DNA of 64,000 nt from Candidatus Gastranaerophilales bacterium (GCA_944323625.1 CALUTD010000006.1:1-64000), one strand, 5' to 3'. Positions 45,788 through 55,352 are shown, counted from the stretch's first letter. Numbers and translations are program-made. The notes: generated by a model from the sequence alone, not told the origin.

Positions 45788-46806
45788 TCACCGTAACTGT
45801 AAAATCTGTAATTATTCTTTATTGCTTCTTTATAAGCTTTAAAAATATATTTCTTTGAAGCAAAAGCACTTACAAGCATTAATAAAGTTGATTTTGGAAG
45901 ATGAAAATTGGTTATTAATTTATCAACAATTTTAAATTTATAACCGGGGTAAATAAAAAGCTCGCTTGAGTCTTTAACAGGAACAATTTTTCCATATTTA
46001 TTCATAACAGTTTCAAGAGTTCTGACAGAGGTTGTACCGACCGCAACAATATTTTTACCGTCTTTTTTCGCCTGATTTATGATTTTTGCCGTTTCTTGCG
46101 TTATTTCAAATGATTCCGAATCCATTTTGTGGTCTAAAATATTTTCACATTTAACCGGTTTAAAAGTACCAAGCCCGACATTTAAAGTGACAAAACAATG
46201 CTGTGTACCTTGCTTTTCCAATTTATCTAAAAGTTCTTTTGTAAAATGAAGTCCGGCAGTAGGTGCTGCAACCGCCCCTTCTTTACTTGCAAAAACTGTT
46301 TGATATCTGTCAAAATCTAAATTTTTGTATTCATCATCAGTCATTTTTCGCTCAATATATGGCGGCAGCGGTATATGCCCCGCCTTATCAAGTACTTCAA
46401 ATATATTCCCTTCATATATTAAACGGACATGCCATTTATCTTCATCTTTTGTTAAAATTTCAACAGAAAGCTCATCTGATACTTTTAACAGCATACCTTC
46501 TTTGACCCTTTTTGAAGGTTTAATTAAAGAAATCCATATATCTTTTTCAATTTCTCTTACAAGAAAAATTTCAATCAAAGCACCCGTTTCTTTATGCGAA
46601 TATAATCTTGCAGGTATAACTTTTGTATCATTTAAAACAAGAAGATCATTTTCCGTAAGGAATTCTGTTATATCACAGAAATGTTTATGAATAAAAGTTT
46701 TATTGACTCTGTCAAGTACCAGCATTTTAGACATATCTCTTTTTTGTGCCGGTACTTGAGCAATTAATTCTTCGGGCAGATTATAGTTAAATTCTTCAAG
46801 AAGCAT
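45769..46806 (-). CDS. queA: S-adenosylmethionine:tRNA ribosyltransferase-isomerase QueA
   Basis: QueA adds the ribosyl part of SAM to 7-aminomethyl-deazaguanine in tRNA to make epoxyqueuosine. The 345-residue protein has the family's LPEELIAQVPAQKRDMSKML start, NDTKVIPARL, APTAGLHFTKELLDKL and the C-terminal NFHLPKSTLLMLVSAFA. Its start overlaps the end of yidC by one base. Together with mnmE it is one of two wobble-position tRNA modification genes in the window. Confidence 0.97.
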   Translation of the reverse strand: MLLEEFNYNLPEELIAQVPAQKRDMSKMLVLDRVNKTFIHKHFCDITEFLTENDLLVLNDTKVIPARLYSHKETGALIEIFLVREIEKDIWISLIKPSKRVKEGMLLKVSDELSVEILTKDEDKWHVRLIYEGNIFEVLDKAGHIPLPPYIERKMTDDEYKNLDFDRYQTVFASKEGAVAAPTAGLHFTKELLDKLEKQGTQHCFVTLNVGLGTFKPVKCENILDHKMDSESFEITQETAKIINQAKKDGKNIVAVGTTSVRTLETVMNKYGKIVPVKDSSELFIYPGYKFKIVDKLITNFHLPKSTLLMLVSAFASKKYIFKAYKEAIKNNYRFYSYGDCMFIR

Positions 46807-47909
46807 TATTTTTTATCTGTTTCTATTGTTTTTGTTTCAATCGGATTAATTGTTTTTGTATTTGATAAATCAACATTATTTTTTGCCGATTTATGTGCAT
46901 CTTCAGCTTCTAATTGTTTATTAATAACAATAGTTTGAATTATTTGGAAAATATTACTTACAACAAGATATAAAAGTACACCTGCAGGAATAGGAGCAAT
47001 AATGAACATAAATATAATCATTAAGGGCATCATTGTTCCCATCATTTTTTGCATTTGAGCCTGAGTGGGATCTTGCGGGATATTTTTATTTGAAGCCATC
47101 ATTACTTTTTGAGTAACAATCATAGTTGCAGCAAACAAAAGAATTAAAACCAATACATCATAATGGAACTGATTTTGAGGTCTGTTTGTAGGCATTGATG
47201 CCGCCATTATGTTGCCGATTTTCTCAAACTTAACAGTTTCAACTTCTCTTGTTTTCATATTTTGTATATCAATTTCGGCGGAAGTAATTTTTTCAAGCTG
47301 GCTGTATTTAAGATTAAAATTATCTAATTCTATTTTTAAATCAACCGTTTCGCCGGGCACAACGCTGCCTTGAATTTTTACGGGGTCTTTACCCGTGATT
47401 TTAACATTATCAAGTGCTTCATCTCCCATAAAAACTTTTACTTTTTTATAAACGGTGAATTTATCATTATCAGAAACACTAAAAACACCGTCATAAGAAT
47501 TTCCGGCACTTCCTCTTAAAGTTGTATCGAGTCTGTTAATAAACAAGAAATTAGAATTTCCGGCCTCCTGAATAAATTGAGGACTTATTAATGCAGTATA
47601 AAGCAAAATGAATATAGGCATTTGAATTAATAAAGGCAAACAACCGGCCATCGGGTTAAATTTATGCTCTTTATAGAATTCCATAAGTTTTCTTTGAGCG
47701 GTTTGAGGGTCATTTTTATATCTTTCCTGAATTAATTTCATTTTAGGTTGAAGTATCTGCATAGCCCTCATTGAGCGCTGTTGAGAAACACCCAAAGGCC
47801 AAAGACATAGTCTTACAATTACTGTAAGTGCAATTATTGCAAGACCATAACTTCCCGTAATGAAATTAAGTCCTTTTAGTAATTCTATAGTTAATGCTGT
47901 AAAGTCCAC
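46806..47909 (-). CDS. yidC: Membrane protein insertase YidC
   Basis: YidC inserts and folds inner-membrane proteins with or without SecYEG. The five core helices are present: the first after the short N-terminus (GSYGLAIIALTVIVRLCLWPL), a hairpin with QERYKNDPQTAQRKLMEFY, then PMAGCLPLLIQMPIFILLYTAL and two final helices. A periplasmic insertion of about 120 residues lies between core helices two and three, not at the N-terminus as in Proteobacteria. The position is unusual. The positively selected groove Arg is in IVRLCLWPL. It is coupled to queA. Confidence 0.93.
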   Translation of the reverse strand: MDFTALTIELLKGLNFITGSYGLAIIALTVIVRLCLWPLGVSQQRSMRAMQILQPKMKLIQERYKNDPQTAQRKLMEFYKEHKFNPMAGCLPLLIQMPIFILLYTALISPQFIQEAGNSNFLFINRLDTTLRGSAGNSYDGVFSVSDNDKFTVYKKVKVFMGDEALDNVKITGKDPVKIQGSVVPGETVDLKIELDNFNLKYSQLEKITSAEIDIQNMKTREVETVKFEKIGNIMAASMPTNRPQNQFHYDVLVLILLFAATMIVTQKVMMASNKNIPQDPTQAQMQKMMGTMMPLMIIFMFIIAPIPAGVLLYLVVSNIFQIIQTIVINKQLEAEDAHKSAKNNVDLSNTKTINPIETKTIETDKK

Positions 47910-47927
47910 TTTATATTTTCTCCCTTC

Positions 47928-49274
47928 CTAAACTTTTATTAATGTTCCCTGTTCCTGTTTTTCTGTTTCAATTTTTGTTTTAGTCATTTTTGCATTTCCA
48001 TGCTGCGTTTTCCCCCAGGCCAGTGTGTTTTTCATAAATATTATTTTAAATATAATAAATATCGCAAGCGGAAACCATAATACAACTATATAAATTGCCG
48101 TTTCCACAGATTGAATAAAATTATCCAACGGTTTTAGTTTGACATATTTTCTTAAACTGTAAAACAGCGCAACAATAAAGAAAACACACATCAAACTTGA
48201 TAATGCCATAGAAGAAAGTATCCAATTCGGGTCATCCTTTATGAATCTGTAAGACTGAATTAAGACCTCTGATACCATCCAAACAGGAAGAATAAATTCG
48301 GTAATATAAGCTGTCATGTCAAGACTAACTCTTAAAGACATATCTTTTGAAGTTAAAACATCTGAAAAATGTTCCAAATAACGTCTTATACTCCCTTCAA
48401 TCCAGCGTCTTCTTTGTCTTAAAAGCGGAATATAAGCAACAACTCCCTCTTCATATACACAAATATCGGGGCAAAAACGAACGTCCCATCCTTTTATTTG
48501 CATTCTTGTTGACAAATCAAGGTCATCGGTAATTGTATATATATTCCAGCCTCCGACATCTTCTAAAGCTTCTCTTTTTATTAATTCACCATTACCTCGT
48601 AATTCGACGGCGCCTTTAACCGAATCTCTTCCGACCTGAAAGTGAGTATCAACCGCCATCTCATTATCTTGACATCTTGTAAGGAAATTTTGTTCCCTGT
48701 TTATAATAACTTTTCTTGCCTGAACGGCCCCAACTTGCGGCGGTTCTAATGAAGGAACAAGTTCTTTCAAAAAGTCAGGCTTAACCCTTGCATCGGCATC
48801 AAATACAAGAATGGCTTCTCCCTTTGCTATTTTTAATGCATCATTTAATACTGCGGATTTTCCGGGGAATGCATCTTGTGTTCTTGAAAAATATTTAATT
48901 TTTGGATTAGCCTTACATATTTTATCTAAAACTTCTGCAGTATTATCCGTACTTCTGTCATCAATAACTATTATTTCATATTTAGGATATTCGATTTTAG
49001 AAATATTTTCTATTGTATTTTCTATAACACATCCTTCATTATGAGCAGGGATAAATATACTCACAAAAGGAATATAGTTATAATTTTTTTCAACCGGATG
49101 TTTTTTTTGTTTTCTTACTCTATGTTTAAACGCAATTTGCATATAGGCTGTGTATATAATCATAAAGCCTAATATAGTTAAAAATGCACATGGCGTATTC
49201 ATGTTATTTTGGAAAAAATATAATAAAATTAATAAAGAAGTAATTATAGTTAAAAGGACGATTCTCTCTTTCAT
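47928..49274 (-). CDS. Processive family 2 glycosyltransferase
   Basis: The 448-residue membrane protein resembles PgaC/BcsA-type synthases that polymerise and export polysaccharides. After two N-terminal helices comes the GT2 domain with FIPAHNEGCVIENT, IDDRSTDN, FDADARVKPD, the TDDLDLS acidic site and QRRRWIEGS (the Q/RxxRW mark of processive enzymes). Three C-terminal helices follow. It is the first gene of the yidC-queA-GT-C run, 18 bases before yidC. The polymer made is unknown. No PilZ domain is fused. Confidence 0.87.
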   Translation of the reverse strand: MKERIVLLTIITSLLILLYFFQNNMNTPCAFLTILGFMIIYTAYMQIAFKHRVRKQKKHPVEKNYNYIPFVSIFIPAHNEGCVIENTIENISKIEYPKYEIIVIDDRSTDNTAEVLDKICKANPKIKYFSRTQDAFPGKSAVLNDALKIAKGEAILVFDADARVKPDFLKELVPSLEPPQVGAVQARKVIINREQNFLTRCQDNEMAVDTHFQVGRDSVKGAVELRGNGELIKREALEDVGGWNIYTITDDLDLSTRMQIKGWDVRFCPDICVYEEGVVAYIPLLRQRRRWIEGSIRRYLEHFSDVLTSKDMSLRVSLDMTAYITEFILPVWMVSEVLIQSYRFIKDDPNWILSSMALSSLMCVFFIVALFYSLRKYVKLKPLDNFIQSVETAIYIVVLWFPLAIFIIFKIIFMKNTLAWGKTQHGNAKMTKTKIETEKQEQGTLIKV

Positions 49275-49499
49275 TTCCCCAATCCGTTATGATTCACTTA
49301 CTACATTTTACCAAAAACAAAGAACTTTTCACCAATTATTACTTTTCGTTAACAGCTCATTTTCGATGTTACCCAATTTATTTTCATCACAGCGGGCGGT
49401 TCATAGTTTAAGATTAAACTATTTTTAACGCCGAAGAGGTTAAAGCGGAAATAAAAATAGCTGATACGGACGAATGAACTATCTCAAAACAATTAATCC
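49275..49499. other. Intergenic region upstream of the GT2 operon
   Basis: About 225 bases of AT-rich sequence turning GC-richer towards repeat copy C. It presumably holds the operon promoter. No gene or clear hairpin is seen. Confidence 0.5.
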
Positions 49500-49500
49500 A

Positions 49501-49790
49501 GTGTCGCCCGCATTTTTCGCCGTGTGTCTTGAATTTTCTTTACGCTCCAAGCGTATCGCCTCTGAGGCTTTGCCTCTGCCGGCTCTTGCTTGTCGCTTAC
49601 CGGGCTGCGCCCGTCCGAAAATTCGCTCATCCACGCCGAAAAATTGGGGCTCACCTTTTAAAGTGTCCTCACCTAGCAGCTACGCTGCGTCGGATACAAG
49701 CTCACAAGCATCGCCTTCGGCTCTGCTGTTCGTTTTGTAACAAAAAGTTACTCACACCCTTCGGGCTTATCGTAACTTTTTGCTCGGACA
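49501..49790. repeat. GC-rich modular hairpin repeat, copy C (most complete)
   Basis: Runs from CAGTGTCGCCCGCA to TTTTTGCTCGGACA. It holds, in order, TACGCT-cca-AGCGTA, GCCTC-t-GAGGC, CGGGC-tgc-GCCCG, GCAGC-tac-GCTGC, GCC-ttc-GGC and the AAAAAGTTAC/GTAACTTTTT terminator-like hairpin (49742-49781). Bases 49588-49790 match copy A almost completely and 49503-49660 match copy B inverted. It ends 15 bases beyond the stop of the DUF3137 gene. Confidence 0.9.
49742..49781. terminator. Bidirectional terminator-like hairpin in repeat copy C
   Basis: A ten-base perfect stem with T-runs on both strands, with a small CCC-ttc-GGG hairpin in the loop. Placed to end the lemA-DUF3137 transcript. Confidence 0.55.
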
Positions 49791-49805
49791 ATATTTTATA
49801 TTTTG

Positions 49806-50879
49806 TTAAAGTCCTATGTTTTGTTCCAATTTTAATGTATCAATAATTTGCAAAACTGAATGTAAATCCCTTATGAGAGTTTTATAGTTTTCTATATCGG
49901 TTGCGGGCTTGCATAGTGGTATCTCAAGCCAATCTTTATTTAAAGAAACCGCAATATTAATATAATCCTTTTCAAAAGAAACAAGAATTCTATTTCCTAT
50001 TCCCTTTTGTGACAAAGACACCATTCTATCCATAAATGCCGTTGTCAAAAGATATCTTGCCTCGATTTGATCCGTTGAGTACGTATCATATAATTTTTCA
50101 AATTCGGGATCTTCAAGATTTACCTTTTTTTCTTCTGAATAACCGTGATGAGCTTTTTCCGCTTTTATTATTGTTCTTCCTTTATATTTTTTTATACTTG
50201 GTACACGGATAAAAATTCCCGAAAAAACCTTTTCCCCTATTTTAATTGTTTTACTTTGTTTTGTTATTATAGTAAAGACATTTTCTATCAAATCAAAAAC
50301 AAGTTTCCATTGCGCTGATATCACAACAGAACCGCTTGAGGATTTAATTCCGGTGTTATTATTTCTTTTTGAACCTATATTCTTTTTTCTGTCCGCATTT
50401 TCAAGACGGATTTCTTCAATTAATATATCAAGCCCCTTGTATTTGCCTTTTAATCTGTCATCATAAATATATTGGTTGTAATAATTAAACAAATGCAAAT
50501 CATCCGCATATTTATTCAGTATTTCATTGTCTTTATTAATTTCAAATGTTCCGAGAAAAGAAAGAATTTTAGGGATTATTTGTGCTTTTGCTTTTTCTTT
50601 AAAAAGTTTTTGAATTATTTTTGCTGCCGAAAATGCAATCATTTCTGCAGCAATAATTACGGATAAATTAACAGATGATTTCAGTAAACAGATAAAAACA
50701 CCTATTAACGTAGCAATTATAAAAAACAGAATACATATAAATAAGTATATTTTTCTTTCTTTTTCCACTGTTTCAAGCTTGGGTAGAATATTTTTTTTGA
50801 AAAATGCACTATATTTTTGAGAAAAAGAAAGTTTTTTTGGGGTTTTTGTTGTCAGGTCTTTATTTTCCATGTTCACCAT
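49806..50879 (-). CDS. DUF3137 membrane protein, LemA partner
   Basis: The 357-residue protein has a basic N-terminus, two membrane helices (about 47-95) and a large cytoplasmic domain typical of DUF3137. Members are usually encoded next to lemA, as here, with three bases between. Function is unknown; the LemA pair is tied by context to envelope or protein quality control. I take the second Met as equally possible. Hairpin repeat C follows the stop closely. Confidence 0.82.
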   Translation of the reverse strand: MVNMENKDLTTKTPKKLSFSQKYSAFFKKNILPKLETVEKERKIYLFICILFFIIATLIGVFICLLKSSVNLSVIIAAEMIAFSAAKIIQKLFKEKAKAQIIPKILSFLGTFEINKDNEILNKYADDLHLFNYYNQYIYDDRLKGKYKGLDILIEEIRLENADRKKNIGSKRNNNTGIKSSSGSVVISAQWKLVFDLIENVFTIITKQSKTIKIGEKVFSGIFIRVPSIKKYKGRTIIKAEKAHHGYSEEKKVNLEDPEFEKLYDTYSTDQIEARYLLTTAFMDRMVSLSQKGIGNRILVSFEKDYINIAVSLNKDWLEIPLCKPATDIENYKTLIRDLHSVLQIIDTLKLEQNIGL

Positions 50880-50882
50880 AAA

Positions 50883-51443
50883 TTATAGATAATCTTTTGC
50901 ACTAATAGGTGCTCTTGCTACCGCATCAGTTTCAAAATAACTAAAATTTGCCACTTCTCCTGCATTCGAAGCGAATAAAGAACCCGGAAATATCTGTATA
51001 GTATTTCTTAATTGTGTTAAAGCAGAATTATAAAATCTTCTTGCAGCAGATATATGTTCTTCAACTTCATTATAAGTCTGCATTGCCTGTACCATTGTTG
51101 CATCGGATTTTAAAGCGGGGTAATTTTCCACATTTACCATTAATGCTTTCATTTGGGTATCCAATGCCGCTTCCGCCTCAAATTTTTCCTTAGACCCGAG
51201 TTTTGAATTTATAGCTTTAGTTCTTAATTCTGTTATTTTCCCGAACAATTCATTTTCATGTTCCATAAATTTTTTAGCTATTGTCAATACATTAGGAATT
51301 AAATCATATCTTTTTCTAAGCTGTACATCTATTCCCGATAATGCTTCCAAAACAGCATTTTTGTTTTTTATAACAGAAGCATATAGCGAATACAAAAACA
51401 AAAATACTACAGCAATTAATATAATTAAAGTCAAAAAAATCAT
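50883..51443 (-). CDS. lemA: LemA family protein
   Basis: The 186-residue protein starts with one membrane helix and continues with long helices containing NAVLEALSGIDVQLRKRYDLIPNV and YNSALTQLRNTIQIFPGSLFA in separate places, the two LemA signatures. Its topology is a short outside N-terminus and a helical bundle. Its exact function is unknown. It forms a two-gene operon with DUF3137. AAGGAACTAAG precedes the ATG. Confidence 0.93.
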   Translation of the reverse strand: MIFLTLIILIAVVFLFLYSLYASVIKNKNAVLEALSGIDVQLRKRYDLIPNVLTIAKKFMEHENELFGKITELRTKAINSKLGSKEKFEAEAALDTQMKALMVNVENYPALKSDATMVQAMQTYNEVEEHISAARRFYNSALTQLRNTIQIFPGSLFASNAGEVANFSYFETDAVARAPISAKDYL

Positions 51444-51525
51444 TCTTAGTTCCTTCTTTTTTATATCAATGTAAATAATATAACATATTTTTTATCTAAT
51501 GACAATTCTATAGAAAATAGAATAA

Positions 51526-52179
51526 TCAAAGATTCTCAAGTATATTAATAATGTCATGAGGTGTTGCTGCAAATATAGTTGCGCCATTTTGTTTTAAAAA
51601 CTCCTTATCTCTAAAACCCCAAAGAACGCTTATACAATCCATATTTATATTTTGCGCCGTTTTTATATCCACATCAGAATCACCGACATATATTGATTCT
51701 TCTATTGATGAATTAAGTTCTTTTATTGCTTTTAATACACCATCGGGCTTTGGCTTTTTCTCTATTCCGATACCTTCTCCTATAGCAATATTAATATAAT
51801 TACCAAAATACTTTTTTGTCAGTTCTTTAACTGCCATATCATATTTATTAGATACTACAGCCATTTTAAAACCTCTTTTTTTTAGTTCCTCCAACATAGG
51901 AATTATACCTTCATAAGGCTGCGTTTTTTCATGCATGTGGTCTTTGTAATAAATTTTAAAATAGCTTACGACTTTTTCCAAATCTTCTTCTTGGATTGTA
52001 CTTGGCAATGCTCTTTCTATTGCAAGTCTTATACCGTTACCCACAAAACTTTTTATTTCTTCAAAGGTTCTTGCGGGGAATCCGAAGCTTGTTATTGCAT
52101 AATTAAAAGAACTATGTAAATCTGCCAAAGTGTTTAAAAGTGTTCCGTCTAAATCAAAAATTATTGTATTTTTTTTCAT
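51526..52179 (-). CDS. gph: HAD hydrolase, phosphoglycolate phosphatase-like
   Basis: The 217-residue protein has the HAD nucleophile motif FDLDGTLLNT, the small cap domain, motif II VVSNKYD, Lys in KKPKPDG and motif IV YVGDSDVDIKTAQN. It is closest to Gph, which removes 2-phosphoglycolate made during DNA repair, or to pyrophosphatase PpaX. The exact substrate cannot be fixed from sequence. It stands alone between lemA and a GNAT gene. Confidence 0.85.
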   Translation of the reverse strand: MKKNTIIFDLDGTLLNTLADLHSSFNYAITSFGFPARTFEEIKSFVGNGIRLAIERALPSTIQEEDLEKVVSYFKIYYKDHMHEKTQPYEGIIPMLEELKKRGFKMAVVSNKYDMAVKELTKKYFGNYINIAIGEGIGIEKKPKPDGVLKAIKELNSSIEESIYVGDSDVDIKTAQNINMDCISVLWGFRDKEFLKQNGATIFAATPHDIINILENL

Positions 52180-52228
52180 ATTTGTAAAATTCCATCATAA
52201 AATTATAAAACAAAGAAAATATAAAAAA

Positions 52229-52720
52229 CTATAGCTTATACTCCATAATATAATCGTCCATAACAAAATTGTTTCCTATATCTGTTATAACCGAATCAAT
52301 GGTTTGGAATCCCCATTTTTCATAAGCTTTTATTGAGTTTGTATTATTTTTGTTAACGGTTAATTGTATTAAATTTTTATTGCATTGCTGCGCAATCTGT
52401 TTAATTTTATTAAAAGATTGTTTCCCACAGCCTAAACCTCTGAAATCATTTTTTATATATAATTTTGATAAAAACAGGTAGTTTTCTTTCGGACATACAC
52501 CAAAATATCCTATTGTATTACCATTATCTTCCAAAATATTATAAAAGTATCTTTCTTTTTCAATTTGCTCTTTTATTGCATTATAAGATTGAAATTTTTC
52601 AACCATATAATTTATTTGTTCTTCAGATAACAGGCATGGCCAATATTCATGCCAAATTTCGGAAGCAAGTACGGCTAATTGATTTATTTCTTCATCTGTT
52701 TTTATATTTTTATAATTCAT
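52229..52720 (-). CDS. GNAT family N-acetyltransferase
   Basis: The 163-residue protein has the acetyl-CoA binding motif in LYIKNDFRGLGCGKQSFNKI and the C-terminal NTNSIKAYEKWGFQTIDS. The substrate is unknown; relatives acetylate small amines or protein N-termini. It lies nine bases after the histidine phosphatase-like gene on the same strand, so the two are probably co-transcribed. Confidence 0.88.
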   Translation of the reverse strand: MNYKNIKTDEEINQLAVLASEIWHEYWPCLLSEEQINYMVEKFQSYNAIKEQIEKERYFYNILEDNGNTIGYFGVCPKENYLFLSKLYIKNDFRGLGCGKQSFNKIKQIAQQCNKNLIQLTVNKNNTNSIKAYEKWGFQTIDSVITDIGNNFVMDDYIMEYKL

Positions 52721-52729
52721 AACTATCCT

Positions 52730-53353
52730 TTATAAAGGCAAATAGGCAGAATATACCAAGCTCGAAAAGTCTTCAAAATAACTTATTTGTGTAGCACTTC
52801 CCGTTGGTATATATATTTTATATTGACTTTCCGGTGGAATAGAAAGTGCACTTGCAACTGCCGACTGTATTATTTCTCTGTTTGTTACTATTATAAGTCT
52901 TTTTGAAAGGTTAGACTCAACCGCTTCAGAGATTGATTTATCAATCCTCTTATTAAAGTCAAAAAGAGTTTCACCATTTTCAGGACAAAATTTTTCCGGA
53001 TTTGAAAAGTATTCATCAAGAGAACCGGGAAATTTTTCTTCAATATCTCCGTATGAAAGCCCTGACCATATACCGGCTTTTCGGCCGGTTAAATTCTCTT
53101 TTACTTCAAACTCTTTATCACAAATTTGAGCAAGTATTCTTGCGCTTTGAGTCGTTCTTAATGCAGGGCTTGAATATATTTTATCTATTTTCAAGCCTTT
53201 GCTTTTTACCCATTCTGAGATTTTTTGCATTTCATATTTACCGGTTGCATTAATTGCCGGATATGATTCATCATCAAAAAATCTGTTTTCTTCAGTATTT
53301 ATTGTTGAACCGTGACTTATAAACGTTATTTTACATTTTCTTTTAAATATCAT
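52730..53353 (-). CDS. Degenerate histidine phosphatase-like protein
   Basis: The fold is that of the phosphoglycerate mutase/histidine phosphatase family (YSSPALRTTQSARILAQI, GIWSGLSYGDIEEKFPGSL, FDFNKRID). The catalytic RHG reads SHG (FISHGSTIN), and the second catalytic His, normally in VSHGGVI, is replaced in VTNREIIQSAV. With both Arg and second His gone the enzyme is probably inactive on phosphate esters. I choose ATG 53353 (207 residues), which has AGGAA before it; the longer frame adds a Phe/Ile-rich stretch. Confidence 0.75.
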   Translation of the reverse strand: MIFKRKCKITFISHGSTINTEENRFFDDESYPAINATGKYEMQKISEWVKSKGLKIDKIYSSPALRTTQSARILAQICDKEFEVKENLTGRKAGIWSGLSYGDIEEKFPGSLDEYFSNPEKFCPENGETLFDFNKRIDKSISEAVESNLSKRLIIVTNREIIQSAVASALSIPPESQYKIYIPTGSATQISYFEDFSSLVYSAYLPL

Positions 53354-53425
53354 ATTCTTATTCCTACTTTTTATATTATATATTATTTTTGTATTTATAC
53401 AAAATAAATTTATATGAAAACGTAA

Positions 53426-53453
53426 GTTGGGGTACACTTCATTCCACCCCAAC
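53426..53453 (-). terminator. Hairpin between wecB and the phosphatase-like gene
   Basis: GTTGGGGT pairs with ACCCCAAC around a 12-base loop. There is no T-run directly after it on the minus strand, so it is a weak terminator or an RNA structure in the leader of the next gene. Confidence 0.4.
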
Positions 53454-53545
53454 AAATACAAAAAACTCAAATGCAAATTTCCTTATCAAAATTATAACGG
53501 AACAAGCAATATAAACAGCTGGTATTTAATACCCGAATAATTTCA

Positions 53546-54652
53546 TTACAAGTTTTTAAGAACTTCAACAATCCGCTTTGAGGCTAAACCATCGCCGTAA
53601 GGGTTAATTGCTTCTGACATTTTTTTATACTCATCTTCATTATTTAAAAGAGTTTCAACAGATGAAATAATTATTTCCTTATTAGCTCCTGCAAGTTTAA
53701 CAGTACCATATTCAACCGCTTCAGGACGTTCAGTCGTATCTCTTAACACAATTACGGGTTTACCCAAAGAAGGCGCTTCCTCCTGCACTCCGCCTGAATC
53801 CGTTAATATAATATTTGACTTTTTCATAAGAGTGCAAAATTCAGCATATTCAAGCGGCTTAATTAAATGTATTCTGTCTTTTCCTCCCAGTATTTCATAT
53901 ACCGGTTTTTGTACATTCGGATTCGGATGTACAGGGTATACAACTTGAATATTTTTATTATTTTTAACAAGTTCATCTACTGCTTTACATATTTCTTTGA
54001 TAGGCTCGCCAAAATTTTCTCTTCTGTGGGAAGTCAAAAGAATTGTTTTTAAATCGGGATTCAAATTTAAACCTTCAATATCCTTTTCATAATTTTTAAC
54101 AGTATACAATAATGCATCAATAACCGTGTTACCCGTTTTATAAATATGTTCTTTAGGTATTTGAGATTTTATAAGATTTTCACATGACTTATCAGTAGGT
54201 GCAAAATGATATGTACAGACAGCATCTGCAAAAACTCTGTTTATTTCTTCAGGAAACGGATAATATTTATCAAAAGTTCTTAATCCCGCTTCAACATGTC
54301 CTATGGGAATTTTTGCATAAAACGCAGATAAAGCCGCTGCCATTGACGTTGTAGTATCACCATGTACTAAAACAATATTTGGTTTTACTTCTTCTATTAC
54401 CTCTTTTGTTTTTAAAAGTACTTCACTTGTTAAAGACCATAAATTTTGGTTATTTTTCATTATGTTTAAATCATAATCGGGCTCAACTTGAAATAAATCC
54501 AAAACCTGATCCAAAATTTGGCGGTGTTGAGCAGTTACACAAACTACACTTTCGAGAGTATCTGTATTTTTTTCAATTTCTTTAACTAATGGCGCCATTT
54601 TTATTGCTTCAGGCCGTGTTCCGAATATAGTTAAAACCTTTGTTCTCTTCAT
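53546..54652 (-). CDS. wecB: UDP-N-acetylglucosamine 2-epimerase (non-hydrolysing)
   Basis: The enzyme interconverts UDP-GlcNAc and UDP-ManNAc for surface polysaccharides. The 368 residues match the family. Signatures are TIFGTRPEAIKMAPLV, VHGDTTTSMAAALSAF, GHVEAGLRT and TDSGGVQEEAPSLGKPV with DTTERPE. I start at ATG 54652, behind AGAGAGG, rather than at 54676. It lies ten bases after the ATPase gene. No ManNAc dehydrogenase gene is adjacent. Confidence 0.95.
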   Translation of the reverse strand: MKRTKVLTIFGTRPEAIKMAPLVKEIEKNTDTLESVVCVTAQHRQILDQVLDLFQVEPDYDLNIMKNNQNLWSLTSEVLLKTKEVIEEVKPNIVLVHGDTTTSMAAALSAFYAKIPIGHVEAGLRTFDKYYPFPEEINRVFADAVCTYHFAPTDKSCENLIKSQIPKEHIYKTGNTVIDALLYTVKNYEKDIEGLNLNPDLKTILLTSHRRENFGEPIKEICKAVDELVKNNKNIQVVYPVHPNPNVQKPVYEILGGKDRIHLIKPLEYAEFCTLMKKSNIILTDSGGVQEEAPSLGKPVIVLRDTTERPEAVEYGTVKLAGANKEIIISSVETLLNNEDEYKKMSEAINPYGDGLASKRIVEVLKNL

Positions 54653-54662
54653 AACAACCTCT

Positions 54663-55343
54663 CTACCAAAGTGCATTAGGCATCATACGCTCGTAAAACC
54701 AAATAGGAACACCATCATACACGGGTTGTTCAAATTCTTTTTCAAGAAAATCAGCGACTCCTATGGCTTTTATTGGAATATTTACCTGAAGGGAAACGTT
54801 TTTAAGAATCTCATATCCCTTTATAACATCTTCTTTTGTCGTTTCACTTCCAAAATGGGTATTACTTATAAAACCTGAAAATTTTTTCCATTGTCTTTTT
54901 TCAATTCCTTCGGAGAAAGTAATGTACTCAAGTATATTTTCTTCACTTGAAGTTTCAAATTTTGAAGTATTTATAACAAGATATATTTCAAGGTTTTTTT
55001 CCATATCTATATTTGTAATAATATCAAGAATATCAAGCCCTGAAGCGCCATAACCTACATCTATAATAATATCTCCTTCATTTGACAGGCAGTTAATTTG
55101 TTTAGAAGTAACATAAGTTGCAGCTTCCCCCAGCCCGAATGCATCTTCTTGAGTAATTACGTTAATACCTTTTTCTCTTAATGGTTTTACAATCGGCCTG
55201 AGAGTATATGCAGGTTCAACTGTATCTAAATCGACAAGAGTAATTTTTTTACCTTCTCTTGCAAATTGTATTGCCCTATTTAGTGCGGTTTCGGATTTTC
55301 CGCTCGCGTATGCTCCGGCATATACCTCTGTTTTTCTAGTCAT
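54663..55343 (-). CDS. P-loop ATPase of the SIMIBI/MinD-like type, unknown role
   Basis: The 226-residue protein starts with a P-loop-like EVYAGAYASGKSETALNRA and has VDLDTVEPAYTLRP (switch-like) and IIIDVGYGASG (Walker B), a layout like CobB/MinD-type NTPases. The C-terminal GVADFLEKEFEQPVYDG is distinctive. I do not recognise a named family. It lies between trpS and wecB with gaps of about ten bases each, so it is in their operon. Confidence 0.65.
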   Translation of the reverse strand: MTRKTEVYAGAYASGKSETALNRAIQFAREGKKITLVDLDTVEPAYTLRPIVKPLREKGINVITQEDAFGLGEAATYVTSKQINCLSNEGDIIIDVGYGASGLDILDIITNIDMEKNLEIYLVINTSKFETSSEENILEYITFSEGIEKRQWKKFSGFISNTHFGSETTKEDVIKGYEILKNVSLQVNIPIKAIGVADFLEKEFEQPVYDGVPIWFYERMMPNALW

Positions 55344-55352
55344 AGTTTCTTT

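Noticed and set aside
49474-49846. Open frames of 88 and 105 codons in repeat copy C
   Set aside because: They are the same GC-rich repeat read in two frames, without ribosome sites, and they overlap the real DUF3137 gene end.
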